Shown here: positions 8,527-15,701 of the stretch, piece by piece
How the letters are laid out: every line of letters begins with the position of its first letter
How positions within the stretch are numbered: the first letter of the stretch is position 1
Assembly (NCBI GenBank): GCA_017466725.1
Contig: JAFTTP010000010.1
Coordinates: 1-52,800, forward strand
Length of the DNA: 52,800 nucleotides
Source of the DNA: Clostridia bacterium
Lineage (GTDB): Bacteria; Bacillota; Clostridia; Christensenellales; UBA1242
Reading direction: 5' to 3'
Program-made: the position numbers and the translations under genes
Notes under the pieces: model-generated
Databases searched by the model: none
The model's input: only the letters and a program-made list of their open reading frames with translations
Told to the model about the DNA's origin: nothing

Positions 8527-8549
8527 GCGGCTTAGTGCCGTTTTTTTTG
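8525..8549 (+). terminator. Terminator of the ffh-rbgA-yraN operon
   Basis: CGGC (8528-8531) pairs with GCCG (8537-8540) over TTAGT. The stem is extended by A/T and G-T pairs and followed by eight T residues. Confidence 0.75.
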
Positions 8550-8550
8550 T

Positions 8551-8559
8551 TGGTATAAT
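8551..8559 (+). promoter_or_regulatory. Extended -10 promoter of the lipoprotein gene
   Basis: TGGTATAAT (8551-8559) is a perfect extended -10 element directly after the yraN terminator. No good -35 hexamer is seen, as expected for this promoter type. Confidence 0.55.
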
Positions 8560-8598
8560 GCGTTTGTATTTTGTCAATAATTTTGCCGAGAGGTGAAT

Positions 8599-9114
8599 AT
8601 GAAAAAGAGTGTTGTTGGCGTTTTGCTTGGCATTTGCGTTGCTGTATGCGCTTTTGTTGGGTGCGAGAATTCAACTGACGTAATTGCAAGTTATATTTCA
8701 GAAAGTACAAGCGCGGGCAGTGAAAATTATGGGGTAAAAATCACATATGCTGATGACAGTCGGCTTGAAGGGAAGGGTGTTGACACGCAAGTTAAGTTTT
8801 CAAAGCGCGGTGAAATTACAATTTGGGAAGAGGGTGGCACCAAATTCACATATAAAATTGAGGATTATGATGAGTGGTACTCTATGACTGTAATTTTGGC
8901 TGAGGCGAAAGGAAATGGCGGCGAGGAGCAATTTGAAAGGTTTGACGAGGTGATTGCAAAGTCATTCTATTTCAGCAGCGACCAATCTCAAGAGGTTACT
9001 TTTAGGGCGGTTGTAGGCGATATAGAGCAGAATTCTGCCAGCACAGGTGAAATTTTGGTGGGCAGCGAGGCCATTTCAAACCAATTTACTTTAAAGATGA
9101 ATAAAAAATCATAA
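8599..9114 (+). CDS. Putative lipoprotein of unknown function
   Basis: A 171-residue protein with an N-terminal lipoprotein-like signal: MKK, a hydrophobic stretch, and a lipobox-like FVGC with Cys at residue 23. The mature part is acidic and beta-rich with no recognised domain; it contains alternating charged and aromatic strands (TIWEEGGTKFTYKIEDYDEW). The ATG at 8599 is used because the in-frame GTG at 8593 belongs to the GAGAGGTG ribosome binding site. Probably anchored outside the membrane. The following gene is a cytosolic ABC-like protein with its own weak promoter, so a functional link is unproven. Confidence 0.6.
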   Translation: MKKSVVGVLLGICVAVCAFVGCENSTDVIASYISESTSAGSENYGVKITYADDSRLEGKGVDTQVKFSKRGEITIWEEGGTKFTYKIEDYDEWYSMTVILAEAKGNGGEEQFERFDEVIAKSFYFSSDQSQEVTFRAVVGDIEQNSASTGEILVGSEAISNQFTLKMNKKS

Positions 9115-9166
9115 AAATGCTTTTATTTTTCTTTGATTTATAGTACAATTGTTACAGGAGATAAAT

Positions 9167-9817
9167 ATGTTAAAGGTAAACAACTTATTTTTGAGATATA
9201 CAAGAGAGTTCTACGCACTTTACAATATAAATATGGAAATTGCAGACGGTGAAAAGGTTGCTTTTGTCGGTGAGGATGAAAGCGGTAAAACAAGTTTGCT
9301 CCGCATTTTTGCTAAAAGTGAAAAATTGACAAAGGGCGAAGTTTACATTCGTGACATTCCACTTGAAAAACTGGATTATAAAACAGACCTTGTTGCAGGG
9401 TATGTGCCAGCGCACCCAGAGTTTTTAGAGAAGAAAACGGTATATGATAACCTTAAATATGTCCTTAAAATTTGGGGATACAGCGAAAGTGAAATGGAAA
9501 GCAAAATCAATGACACAATCATTGAATATAGCCTTGAGAAAATTAAAGACACCAAAGTTAAAGATTTGACTAAAGAAGAAAAATATGTGCTTTCACTTAT
9601 CAGATTGACATTTAAAAACCTTGATTTTCTTATGGTAGACAACATTTTTGACGACCTTAACGAAACTACGCTTGAAGTGATTATATCGCTTATCAATCAA
9701 CTTGCAAGCAAACACACAACACTTATTGTTGCAACCAAAAAAGAGTGGATTGCAGACAAGCTTTGCAACCGCAAAATTTACTTCAAATATGGCTCAATTG
9801 TTGACAAATTAAACTAA
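9167..9817 (+). CDS. Degenerate ABC-transporter-like ATPase
   Basis: A 216-residue protein with the layout of an ABC ATPase but several lost motifs. Walker A is intact (GEDESGKTS, 35-43). The Q-loop region reads YVPAHPE with no Gln. The signature LSGGQ is replaced by LTKEE at 134-138. Walker B is FLMVDNIFDD, so Asn stands where the catalytic Glu should be. The H-loop position reads ATKKEW with no His. It may bind nucleotide but is unlikely to hydrolyse it in the normal way. No permease gene is adjacent. AGGAG precedes the ATG at 9167 (an earlier TTG lies before the Shine-Dalgarno). A TACAAT box lies at 9144-9149. Confidence 0.7.
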   Translation: MLKVNNLFLRYTREFYALYNINMEIADGEKVAFVGEDESGKTSLLRIFAKSEKLTKGEVYIRDIPLEKLDYKTDLVAGYVPAHPEFLEKKTVYDNLKYVLKIWGYSESEMESKINDTIIEYSLEKIKDTKVKDLTKEEKYVLSLIRLTFKNLDFLMVDNIFDDLNETTLEVIISLINQLASKHTTLIVATKKEWIADKLCNRKIYFKYGSIVDKLN

Positions 9818-9818
9818 T

Positions 9819-9853
9819 AAAAAAGGAAGAACTACTCTTCCTTTTTTATGTTG
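9819..9853 (+). terminator. Terminator, copy A of a duplicated sequence
   Basis: AAAAAGGAAGA pairs with TCTTCCTTTTT around ACTAC. The same sequence, with the same loop and trailing GTTG, recurs at 10516-10551 on the other side of the next gene. Confidence 0.85.
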
Positions 9854-9898
9854 ATTTTTTTAAAAATATATTTTGAATGTGAATATTGGCTAGAAATA

Positions 9899-9926
9899 TT
9901 GATTTTTAAAAGTTTTATGCTATAAT
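9899..9926 (+). promoter_or_regulatory. Promoter of the orphan gene at 9947
   Basis: TTGATT (9899-9904), a 16-bp spacer and TATAAT (9921-9926), with an upstream TGC giving an extended -10. It lies inside the interval bounded by the duplicated terminators, so the gene carries its own promoter. Confidence 0.65.
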
Positions 9927-9946
9927 ACTTACAATTTGGAGGTTTT

Positions 9947-10474
9947 ATGGAAAACAACAAGGAAAACAAAATAGAGTTAACGCCTTTTCAGTATGCTTCT
10001 CATTGGTGGGTTAAAAGGATTAAAGATTTTGTTGAAGATGTAATAAAAGTTGGATACAGCACAGATGAAGGTGTGGCCTTTACACAAATATTTGATGGAC
10101 TTAAAGCTGAACACTGGAGAATTATATATTTAAAAATTTCTCAACTAATTGAAGATGAATACAAAAAAACTGGATGCTTTGTTCAATCTACAAAAGCGTC
10201 TTGGAATGATCACTACATTGGACATGAAAAGATAAATGAGATGTTAACATCAGTAACTAATATTGATATTCCTAACGCTACATTAAATCCTACAGGACAA
10301 ATATCTCTTAAACTTTCGATTTTTGATGAAGAGGGAAGGCCCGCCGTGTTTTTAAGTAATGATAATGGTGCGGATATAATGGTTAAAAAGATAGATTTAA
10401 CTGTTGAAAAAGATTATATTTTAACTGGCGAACAACTATTATTGACTGAGGAGGCAAATACATCATCTATTTAA
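9947..10474 (+). CDS. Hypothetical protein, probably acquired
   Basis: A 175-residue soluble protein I do not recognise. It has no signal peptide or membrane segment. The first half is predicted helical with notable Trp/His residues (SHWWVKR, EHWRIIY, a WNDHYIGH stretch). The second half looks beta-rich, with a GRPAVFLSNDNGADI stretch. GGAGG precedes the ATG. Codon choice differs from its neighbours: its four prolines use CCT or CCC, never CCA, which is the usual codon around it, and ATA isoleucine is frequent. With the flanking duplicated terminators and its own promoter, this suggests a horizontally acquired single-gene cassette. Function unknown. Confidence 0.7.
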   Translation: MENNKENKIELTPFQYASHWWVKRIKDFVEDVIKVGYSTDEGVAFTQIFDGLKAEHWRIIYLKISQLIEDEYKKTGCFVQSTKASWNDHYIGHEKINEMLTSVTNIDIPNATLNPTGQISLKLSIFDEEGRPAVFLSNDNGADIMVKKIDLTVEKDYILTGEQLLLTEEANTSSI

Positions 10475-10515
10475 ATGGCCTAATTATATTTATCTAAAGA
10501 ATTGATAAATTAGGC

Positions 10516-10551
10516 AAAAAAAGGAAGAACTACTTTTCCTTTTTTTTGTTG
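10516..10551. terminator. Terminator, copy B of the duplicated sequence
   Basis: Near-identical to 9819-9853: the same stem and ACTAC loop, with one C-to-T change that still pairs as G-T. It also lies downstream of the convergent gene at 10562, so it can act in both directions. Confidence 0.8.
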
Positions 10552-10561
10552 TGTTGGCTGG

Positions 10562-10897
10562 TTATAATAATATTTCATCTTTGGGGGAAGAGGTGCGCTC
10601 TTCCTCTTTTTTGCTGCTTGCTGCCATAATGCTGGCAAGTGGATTGTCCTTGCCCATAAGTGACGAAATCATCGCAAGGGGATTGCCGCCTGCCCCACCG
10701 CCCATAATCGCAGACAGCATGTTAAACATTTGATTGTTTTGTGCTGTTTGTGGCTGCCTTTGTGTTTGAGTTTCTTGAATAAAAGCCTCTGGCGGATAAT
10801 TTGCTGCTGACGGGTTTTGTTGTGGCGCAGGGGTGTGCGTTTGCTGGTTTTGCTGCCCCATAAACCTACTTAAAAGTTCTAAAATTGTTTTATCCAT
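10562..10897 (-). CDS. Small Gln/Pro-rich hypothetical protein
   Basis: A 111-residue protein with a low-complexity middle rich in Gln, Pro, Thr and Asn (about residues 15-55). A Met/Gly-rich segment follows (MLSAIMGGGAGGNPLAMISS), then a second NPLASIM repeat and a charged tail. The N-terminus ILELLSRFMGQ looks like a short amphipathic helix. No domain is recognised and no signal peptide is seen. There is no clear Shine-Dalgarno, but a good promoter lies upstream. It is divergent from the small gene at 10991, and the two may be related in function; this is inference only. Confidence 0.55.
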   Translation of the reverse strand: MDKTILELLSRFMGQQNQQTHTPAPQQNPSAANYPPEAFIQETQTQRQPQTAQNNQMFNMLSAIMGGGAGGNPLAMISSLMGKDNPLASIMAASSKKEEERTSSPKDEILL

Positions 10898-10919
10898 ATA
10901 TATTTATATATTCGCTTTT

Positions 10920-10949
10920 ATATTAAATCTTTACTAATTTTTATGTCAA
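10920..10949 (-). promoter_or_regulatory. Promoter of the Gln/Pro-rich gene
   Basis: On the minus strand, consensus TTGACA (10949-10944), an 18-bp spacer and TAATAT (10925-10920). It lies in the 93-bp divergent spacer shared with the gene at 10991. Confidence 0.55.
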
Positions 10950-10990
10950 GCAAAAACAATTGTTGCATATATTGAAGTAGGAGGGCTTAT

Positions 10991-11248
10991 ATGGCAAAGT
11001 TTTCACAATTTAAATCGGAGGGACAAAACCAAAGTGTTAGCGAAGAGCAAATTAGAAACAAATATGACACCTACAAAAATATGTCAAAGCAGCAGCTTAA
11101 TCAAACACTTTTAAGTGAGGTGGCAAAGCAAAAGCAAAGCGGCAATTTTGACTATAACAAACTTGAAAGTATGGTCAATTCGCTGCAAGGTATTTTGCCA
11201 GAACAAGACTATCAAAATGTTAGGAGCTTGCTTGAGAGTTTAAAATGA
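10991..11248 (+). CDS. Small hypothetical protein upstream of a subtilase
   Basis: An 85-residue, Gln/Asn/Ser-rich, probably helical cytosolic protein. Visible stretches are RNKYDTYKNMSKQQLNQTLL and NFDYNKLESMVNSLQGILP. No family was assigned with confidence. A strong TAGGAGG precedes the ATG. The stop TGA overlaps the start of the subtilase gene (ATGA), so the two are translationally coupled and likely act together, for example as an adaptor, inhibitor or substrate of the protease. The last part is inference. Confidence 0.65.
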   Translation: MAKFSQFKSEGQNQSVSEEQIRNKYDTYKNMSKQQLNQTLLSEVAKQKQSGNFDYNKLESMVNSLQGILPEQDYQNVRSLLESLK

Positions 11249-12390
11249 ATGGAAGAAAGGTAGATGATAAACTTTTGCTTGAAGTTAACTCGCTTTCATG
11301 CGAAAAAAAGTGGGAGTGTATTGTGCATGCAAACGATTTTGCCCGCACAAAAAATATTCTCAAAAACAACGATATTCAAATTATTGATGAATATTTATTC
11401 ATAAAAGCATTTCGAGTAATTGTAAACAAAAGACAACTTACATATTTATCTCGCATCACTCAAGTGCGTTTTATTTCGTCGCTTTCTAAGGCAACCGCAC
11501 TTATGCATGTTTCAAAAAAGGTGCTGGGGGTGGATGATTGCAGGCTTTCAGGCAAGGGGCAAACGGTGGCATTTATTGATACCGGCCTTGCCCCACATGC
11601 TGATTTTTATTTGGGTGAAAATCGCATAGAGGTGTTTAAAGATTTTATAAACAACAAGCAAACTTGTTATGATGACAACGGGCATGGCACCTTTGTTGCA
11701 GGTGTATGCTCGGGCGGTGGTGCGCTGTCTGCGGGCAGGTTTTCAGGGGTTGCTCCTCAAAGTAAAATTATTTCACTAAAAGCCCTTGACAAGCATGGCG
11801 AGGCGTCAGCCGATAAAATTTTAAAGGCTATGGAGTGGGTGTACGACAATTATAAAAAGTACAACATCAAAGTTGTTTGTATGAGTTTTGGCAGTGAGCC
11901 GCTTGGCCTCAACGATCCCATAATGAGTGGGGCAGAAAGTTTGTGGCAAGAGGGTATAACCGTAGTTGCGGCTGCTGGCAACAGTGGGCCAGAATATCAA
12001 ACTATAAAAAGTCCGGGCGTATCAAGTAAAATAATCACAGTTGGCGGTTTTAATGACAATCGGATGGAAGAGGTGGTTGATGAAAACTTTTTTGAAATGG
12101 CAGAGTTTTCGTCGCGCGGCCCAGCCTTTAAAAGATTTAAACCAGACCTCGTTGCGCCGGCAGTTGAAATAACATCATGTGGCATCAAAAAGCCATATTG
12201 TAATTTAAGCGGAACCAGTGTGGCTACGCCAATGATTGCTGGTATGTGTTTACTTATGTTGCAGCAAAATTGCAGCTTAACTCCAAACGAGATTAAGAGG
12301 CGTTTGCTTTATTCGTGCAGGCCAATTTGTTTTAACCGAAATTTAGAAGGCTTTGGCTATCCAAGCATTAAAAGGTTGTATAGAAGTTAA
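11245..12390 (+). CDS. Subtilisin-like serine protease (S8 family)
   Basis: A 381-residue S8 peptidase with an intact triad: Asp112 in FIDTGL, His147 in DDNGHGTFVAG and Ser325 in LSGTSVATPM. The oxyanion-hole Asn246 is in AAAGNSG. An N-terminal region of about 90 residues resembles an inhibitor-type prodomain. No signal peptide or membrane segment is seen, so it may be an intracellular subtilisin or leave by a non-classical route. Translation is coupled to the small gene upstream by a 4-nt overlap. Its stop codon overlaps the convergent murG stop by two bases, with no terminator between. Confidence 0.9.
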   Translation: MNGRKVDDKLLLEVNSLSCEKKWECIVHANDFARTKNILKNNDIQIIDEYLFIKAFRVIVNKRQLTYLSRITQVRFISSLSKATALMHVSKKVLGVDDCRLSGKGQTVAFIDTGLAPHADFYLGENRIEVFKDFINNKQTCYDDNGHGTFVAGVCSGGGALSAGRFSGVAPQSKIISLKALDKHGEASADKILKAMEWVYDNYKKYNIKVVCMSFGSEPLGLNDPIMSGAESLWQEGITVVAAAGNSGPEYQTIKSPGVSSKIITVGGFNDNRMEEVVDENFFEMAEFSSRGPAFKRFKPDLVAPAVEITSCGIKKPYCNLSGTSVATPMIAGMCLLMLQQNCSLTPNEIKRRLLYSCRPICFNRNLEGFGYPSIKRLYRS

Positions 12391-13445
12391 TTGTTATTGT
12401 CAGCAATGGCTGTTTGAATTACATCATAAATTTCTTGCTTAGCATCATTTTTGATGCTTTTTTTCATGTTTTTTATAAAAATTTTGTCGTTTTTGACTAA
12501 ATTATCTAGTTTTTCAATAAATATTTCTTGATTATATTTTTCCTCTTCAAGCATTTCGGCATAACCTAAATTGTAAAATAATTTTGCGTTTTCAATTTGG
12601 TCGCCCCTAGAACATGCTTTAGAAAGCGGGATTAAAAGCATAGGTTTTGCAAGAGTTAAAAACTCATTTATGGCGCCAGAGCCTGCACGTGATATCACAT
12701 AATCTGCAAGGTTTAAAAAGTCGCCCATATTGTGTGCGTACTCTACAGGAAAGTAATTTGGGTGCTCAATTTTTTCAAATTTGTTTTTGCCGGTAATGTG
12801 AATTACATTAAATTTGTTGCACAAGTTTTCAAGGTTGTCTTTGACAATTTTGTTTAAAAAGCTGGCGCCGCTTGAGCCGCCAACAATCAATAAGTTTGAT
12901 TTGTTTTTGTCGATTGAATTGAAAAATGACACTGCCTTTTTATCGCCATTTAAAACCTCAGCTCTGATTGGCTGGCCGGTAAAAACACACTTGTTTGAAA
13001 TGGCAGCAGTTTTCTCAAATGCGGTGCACATATAGTCGCAAAAGTGCAAAATAATTTTATTTGCAAGCCCCATTGATAAATCGCTTTCATGGCTGACAAC
13101 TTTTATTTTTAACTTGTTTCCACCAATCACAACAGGCAGTGCAACATATCCACCTTTAGAAAAAATTGCAACCGGATTGATTTCTTTAAGCAGCCTCTTT
13201 GCTTGCTTGATTGCCTTGATAAGTTTAAAGGGGATAAGCAGGTTTTTTAATGTTAATTTTCGCTGAAGTTTTACTGAACTGATTTCATGAAAAATGATGT
13301 CTTTCTCTTTTGAAAGAATTTCCTTTTCCATTCCGCTGCCGCCGATATAGTGAATTTCATATTTACCTCTCAATAATTCAGCCACAGCAAGTGCGGGGTA
13401 TATGTGTCCGGCGGTGCCGCCGCCTGTTAAAACAATTTTGTCCAT
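12387..13445 (-). CDS. murG: MurG, lipid II-forming N-acetylglucosaminyltransferase
   Basis: A 352-residue GT28 enzyme, the standard MurG length. It transfers GlcNAc to lipid I on the cytoplasmic face of the membrane, giving lipid II. Visible motifs are GGTAGHIYPALAVAE at the N-terminus, GGSSGASFLN near the middle and the donor-site ISRAGSGAINEFLTL followed by KPMLLIPL. AAGGAGAG precedes the ATG. It stands alone rather than in a dcw division/cell-wall cluster, faces the subtilase tail-to-tail and is divergent from the topoisomerase genes. Confidence 0.95.
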   Translation of the reverse strand: MDKIVLTGGGTAGHIYPALAVAELLRGKYEIHYIGGSGMEKEILSKEKDIIFHEISSVKLQRKLTLKNLLIPFKLIKAIKQAKRLLKEINPVAIFSKGGYVALPVVIGGNKLKIKVVSHESDLSMGLANKIILHFCDYMCTAFEKTAAISNKCVFTGQPIRAEVLNGDKKAVSFFNSIDKNKSNLLIVGGSSGASFLNKIVKDNLENLCNKFNVIHITGKNKFEKIEHPNYFPVEYAHNMGDFLNLADYVISRAGSGAINEFLTLAKPMLLIPLSKACSRGDQIENAKLFYNLGYAEMLEEEKYNQEIFIEKLDNLVKNDKIFIKNMKKSIKNDAKQEIYDVIQTAIADNNN

Positions 13446-13562
13446 TTTGCTCTCCTTTTTTTAATTAGTATATGCCTAAAACATAATTTTAATTTATGAA
13501 TAAATATGCATGCATGCGCAAATTTATAACTTTAAAAAATTGGTTAATAAAGTTAAATTTAA

Positions 13563-13591
13563 TTGGTTAAAATCTTAAATTATGTTATAAT
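13563..13591 (+). promoter_or_regulatory. Promoter of the topoisomerase genes
   Basis: TTGGTT (13563-13568), a 17-bp spacer and TATAAT (13586-13591), with an upstream TGT extended -10. AAGGAG and the ATG follow at 13611-13621. Confidence 0.7.
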
Positions 13592-13620
13592 AATACAAAA
13601 TAAACAATTTAAGGAGCATT

Positions 13621-15576
13621 ATGGCAGAGAAAAATTATGACGCAAAAGATATAGTCGTTTTAGAAGGGTTGGACGCAGTTCGTTTACGTCCAGGTATGTA
13701 CATCGGTACAACTGGCGCGAAAGGTATGCACCATCTTTTGTGGGAAATTGTTGACAACGCCATTGACGAAATTTCAAACGGACATGGCGATACAATTACA
13801 ATTTCAATCCACAAAGACAACTCAATTACTGTTGAAGATAATGGAAGAGGTATTCCGGTTGATATACACCCAACACTGAAGAAAAGCGGTGTTGAAGTTG
13901 TTTATACAACTTTGCACGCAGGGGGCAAATTTAACAACGAAAACTACAAATTCTCAGGCGGACTTCACGGCGTGGGTGCGTCTGTTACAAATGCGCTTTC
14001 TAAGTGGTGTAATGTTACGGTGTATAAGGGCGGAAAAGAGTATTTAATTGAATTCCACTCTTACAAAGACGCTAAAGGTAAAATGCATAGCGGTGTTTCT
14101 AAAGGTCCGCTTAAAGAGATTGGCAAAACAAAGAAGTCAGGCACTAAGGTTACATTCCTTCCGGATGAGGCAATGTTTGGAAATTTGAAGTTTAATTTTG
14201 AGACAATTTCAAATCGCGCAAGAGAACTTGCTTTCTTGAACAAGTGCCTTACAATTAAAATTTTTGATGACAATGCAGGCGAAGAAGTTTCTTACCATTA
14301 CGATGGTGGTATTGCCGATTTTGCAGAATATTTGATTGAAGGTAAAACTAAGCTTTTTGGTAAGCCAGTTTATTTCCATGCGGAAGATAAAAACTTCGAT
14401 TTAGAAGTGTCATTTATTTATACTGACAGTTATACAGAAAACGCATTCTCGTTTGTAAACAATATTCCAACAATTGAAGGCGGAACTCATGAAACCGGCT
14501 TTAAATCGGCATATACAAAGGTTATGAACGATTATGCCAGAACAAATAATCTTCTTAAAGAGAAAGAACCAAACTTTTTGGGTGAGGACTTTAGAGAAGG
14601 CATTACTTACATCGTTGACATCAAAATGAATGATGTTCAATTTGAAGGGCAAACAAAAACAAAACTTGGCAATCCTGAAGCAAAAACTATTGTAGAAAGC
14701 TTGACTATTCAAGCCCTTACACGTTTCTTTGCAGAGAAGAAAAATCACTCAATTGCAGAGACCATCATCAATAAGGCGAAAGGTGCGGCAAAAACAAGAG
14801 AGGCGGCGAAAAAGGCAAAAGAACTTACTCGCGCAAAAAACTCTGCTGAAAACTTTAACCTTGTAGGCAAACTTGCTGCAGCAACTGGCAAAGATCGTAC
14901 TAAGTGCGAACTGTTTATTGTCGAAGGGGATTCTGCGGGTGGCAGTGCAAAGCAAGGTAGAGACAGAAAATATCAAGCAGTTTTACCGCTTAGAGGAAAG
15001 CCACTTAACGCAGAGAAAAAACATATTGACCAAGTGCTTGCCAACGAAGAAATTCGAACAATTATTTCAGCACTCAATACTGGTATAGGCGAAGATTTAG
15101 ACCTTTCTTCACTTCGCTATAACAAAGTTATCATTTTGTCCGATGCCGACCAAGACGGTGCGCATATCAGGGCAATTTTGCTTACATTCTTTTTCCGCTA
15201 TATGCGCCCACTTATCACAAATGGGCATGTTTATATTGGCCTGCCACCACTTTACAAAGTGTATAAAAAGGGCTATGAAGAATATGTTTACTCTGATGCA
15301 GAACTTCCCGAGGCGATTGAAAGGGCTGGCAAAAATTATAACCTTCAAAGATATAAAGGTCTTGGTGAAATGAACCCTGACCAGCTTAAATATACAACTA
15401 TGGATGAAGAAAAACGCACGCTTATTCAAGTGACGATTGAAGATGCCGCAGCGGCAGAGAAAATTGTTTCAACACTTATGGGGGACGATATTGATGCTCG
15501 TAAAGCATATATCAATCAACATGCAAACTTCGACCGTGAAGACTATTTTATGAAAAACTATAAGAAGGTGAACTAG
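13621..15576 (+). CDS. Type IIA topoisomerase B subunit (GyrB/ParE), probably ParE
   Basis: A 651-residue ATPase subunit. The GHKL domain has EIVDNAIDE (Glu42 and Asn46), DNGRGIPV and the lid GLHGVGASV. The transducer domain follows. The TOPRIM domain has EGDSAGGSAKQGRDR at 435-449, PLRGKPLNAEK, and DADQDGAHIR at 508-517, where most homologues have DADVDG. It ends RYKGLGEMNPDQL plus a short tail. The ParE rather than GyrB assignment is inferred from the partner A subunit, which lacks a canonical GyrA box. The adjacent B-then-A order occurs for both enzymes. AAGGAG precedes the ATG. Confidence 0.9.
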   Translation: MAEKNYDAKDIVVLEGLDAVRLRPGMYIGTTGAKGMHHLLWEIVDNAIDEISNGHGDTITISIHKDNSITVEDNGRGIPVDIHPTLKKSGVEVVYTTLHAGGKFNNENYKFSGGLHGVGASVTNALSKWCNVTVYKGGKEYLIEFHSYKDAKGKMHSGVSKGPLKEIGKTKKSGTKVTFLPDEAMFGNLKFNFETISNRARELAFLNKCLTIKIFDDNAGEEVSYHYDGGIADFAEYLIEGKTKLFGKPVYFHAEDKNFDLEVSFIYTDSYTENAFSFVNNIPTIEGGTHETGFKSAYTKVMNDYARTNNLLKEKEPNFLGEDFREGITYIVDIKMNDVQFEGQTKTKLGNPEAKTIVESLTIQALTRFFAEKKNHSIAETIINKAKGAAKTREAAKKAKELTRAKNSAENFNLVGKLAAATGKDRTKCELFIVEGDSAGGSAKQGRDRKYQAVLPLRGKPLNAEKKHIDQVLANEEIRTIISALNTGIGEDLDLSSLRYNKVIILSDADQDGAHIRAILLTFFFRYMRPLITNGHVYIGLPPLYKVYKKGYEEYVYSDAELPEAIERAGKNYNLQRYKGLGEMNPDQLKYTTMDEEKRTLIQVTIEDAAAAEKIVSTLMGDDIDARKAYINQHANFDREDYFMKNYKKVN

Positions 15577-15584
15577 GAGAAAAT

Positions 15585-15671
15585 ATGGATAAAGAAAACT
15601 TTGAACAATCACAAATGGACACTAGCGCTGCCGAACAAAAACAGGAAAAAGAAATTGTGACAAAGTCTTAA
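15585..15671 (+). CDS. 28-codon segment in frame with parC, ended by TAA
   Basis: Nine bases after the B-subunit stop, an ATG with ideal AGGAG spacing (15575-15579) opens a 28-codon frame. It is rich in Glu, Gln and Lys and ends in TAA at 15669-15671. It lies exactly 39 codons before the A-subunit ATG at 15702 and in the same frame, and the ten codons between TAA and that ATG are open and protein-like (NDHSGIIFRS). The simplest reading is that this is the true N-terminus of the A subunit, cut off by a nonsense codon. A leader peptide allowing re-initiation is the alternative. Confidence 0.6.
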   Translation: MDKENFEQSQMDTSAAEQKQEKEIVTKS

Positions 15672-15701
15672 AATGACCATAGCGGAATAATTTTTAGAAG
15701 T

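Noticed and set aside
10478..10515. Hairpin GCCTAATT/AATTAGGC after the orphan gene
   Set aside because: It is imperfect with a large loop and runs straight into the A-tract of the real terminator; no independent role can be supported.
13506..13520. Alternating purine-pyrimidine tract ATGCATGCATGCGCA between murG and the topoisomerase genes
   Set aside because: Possible Z-DNA or palindrome, but a 15-bp stretch alone in a divergent spacer gives no support for a specific function.
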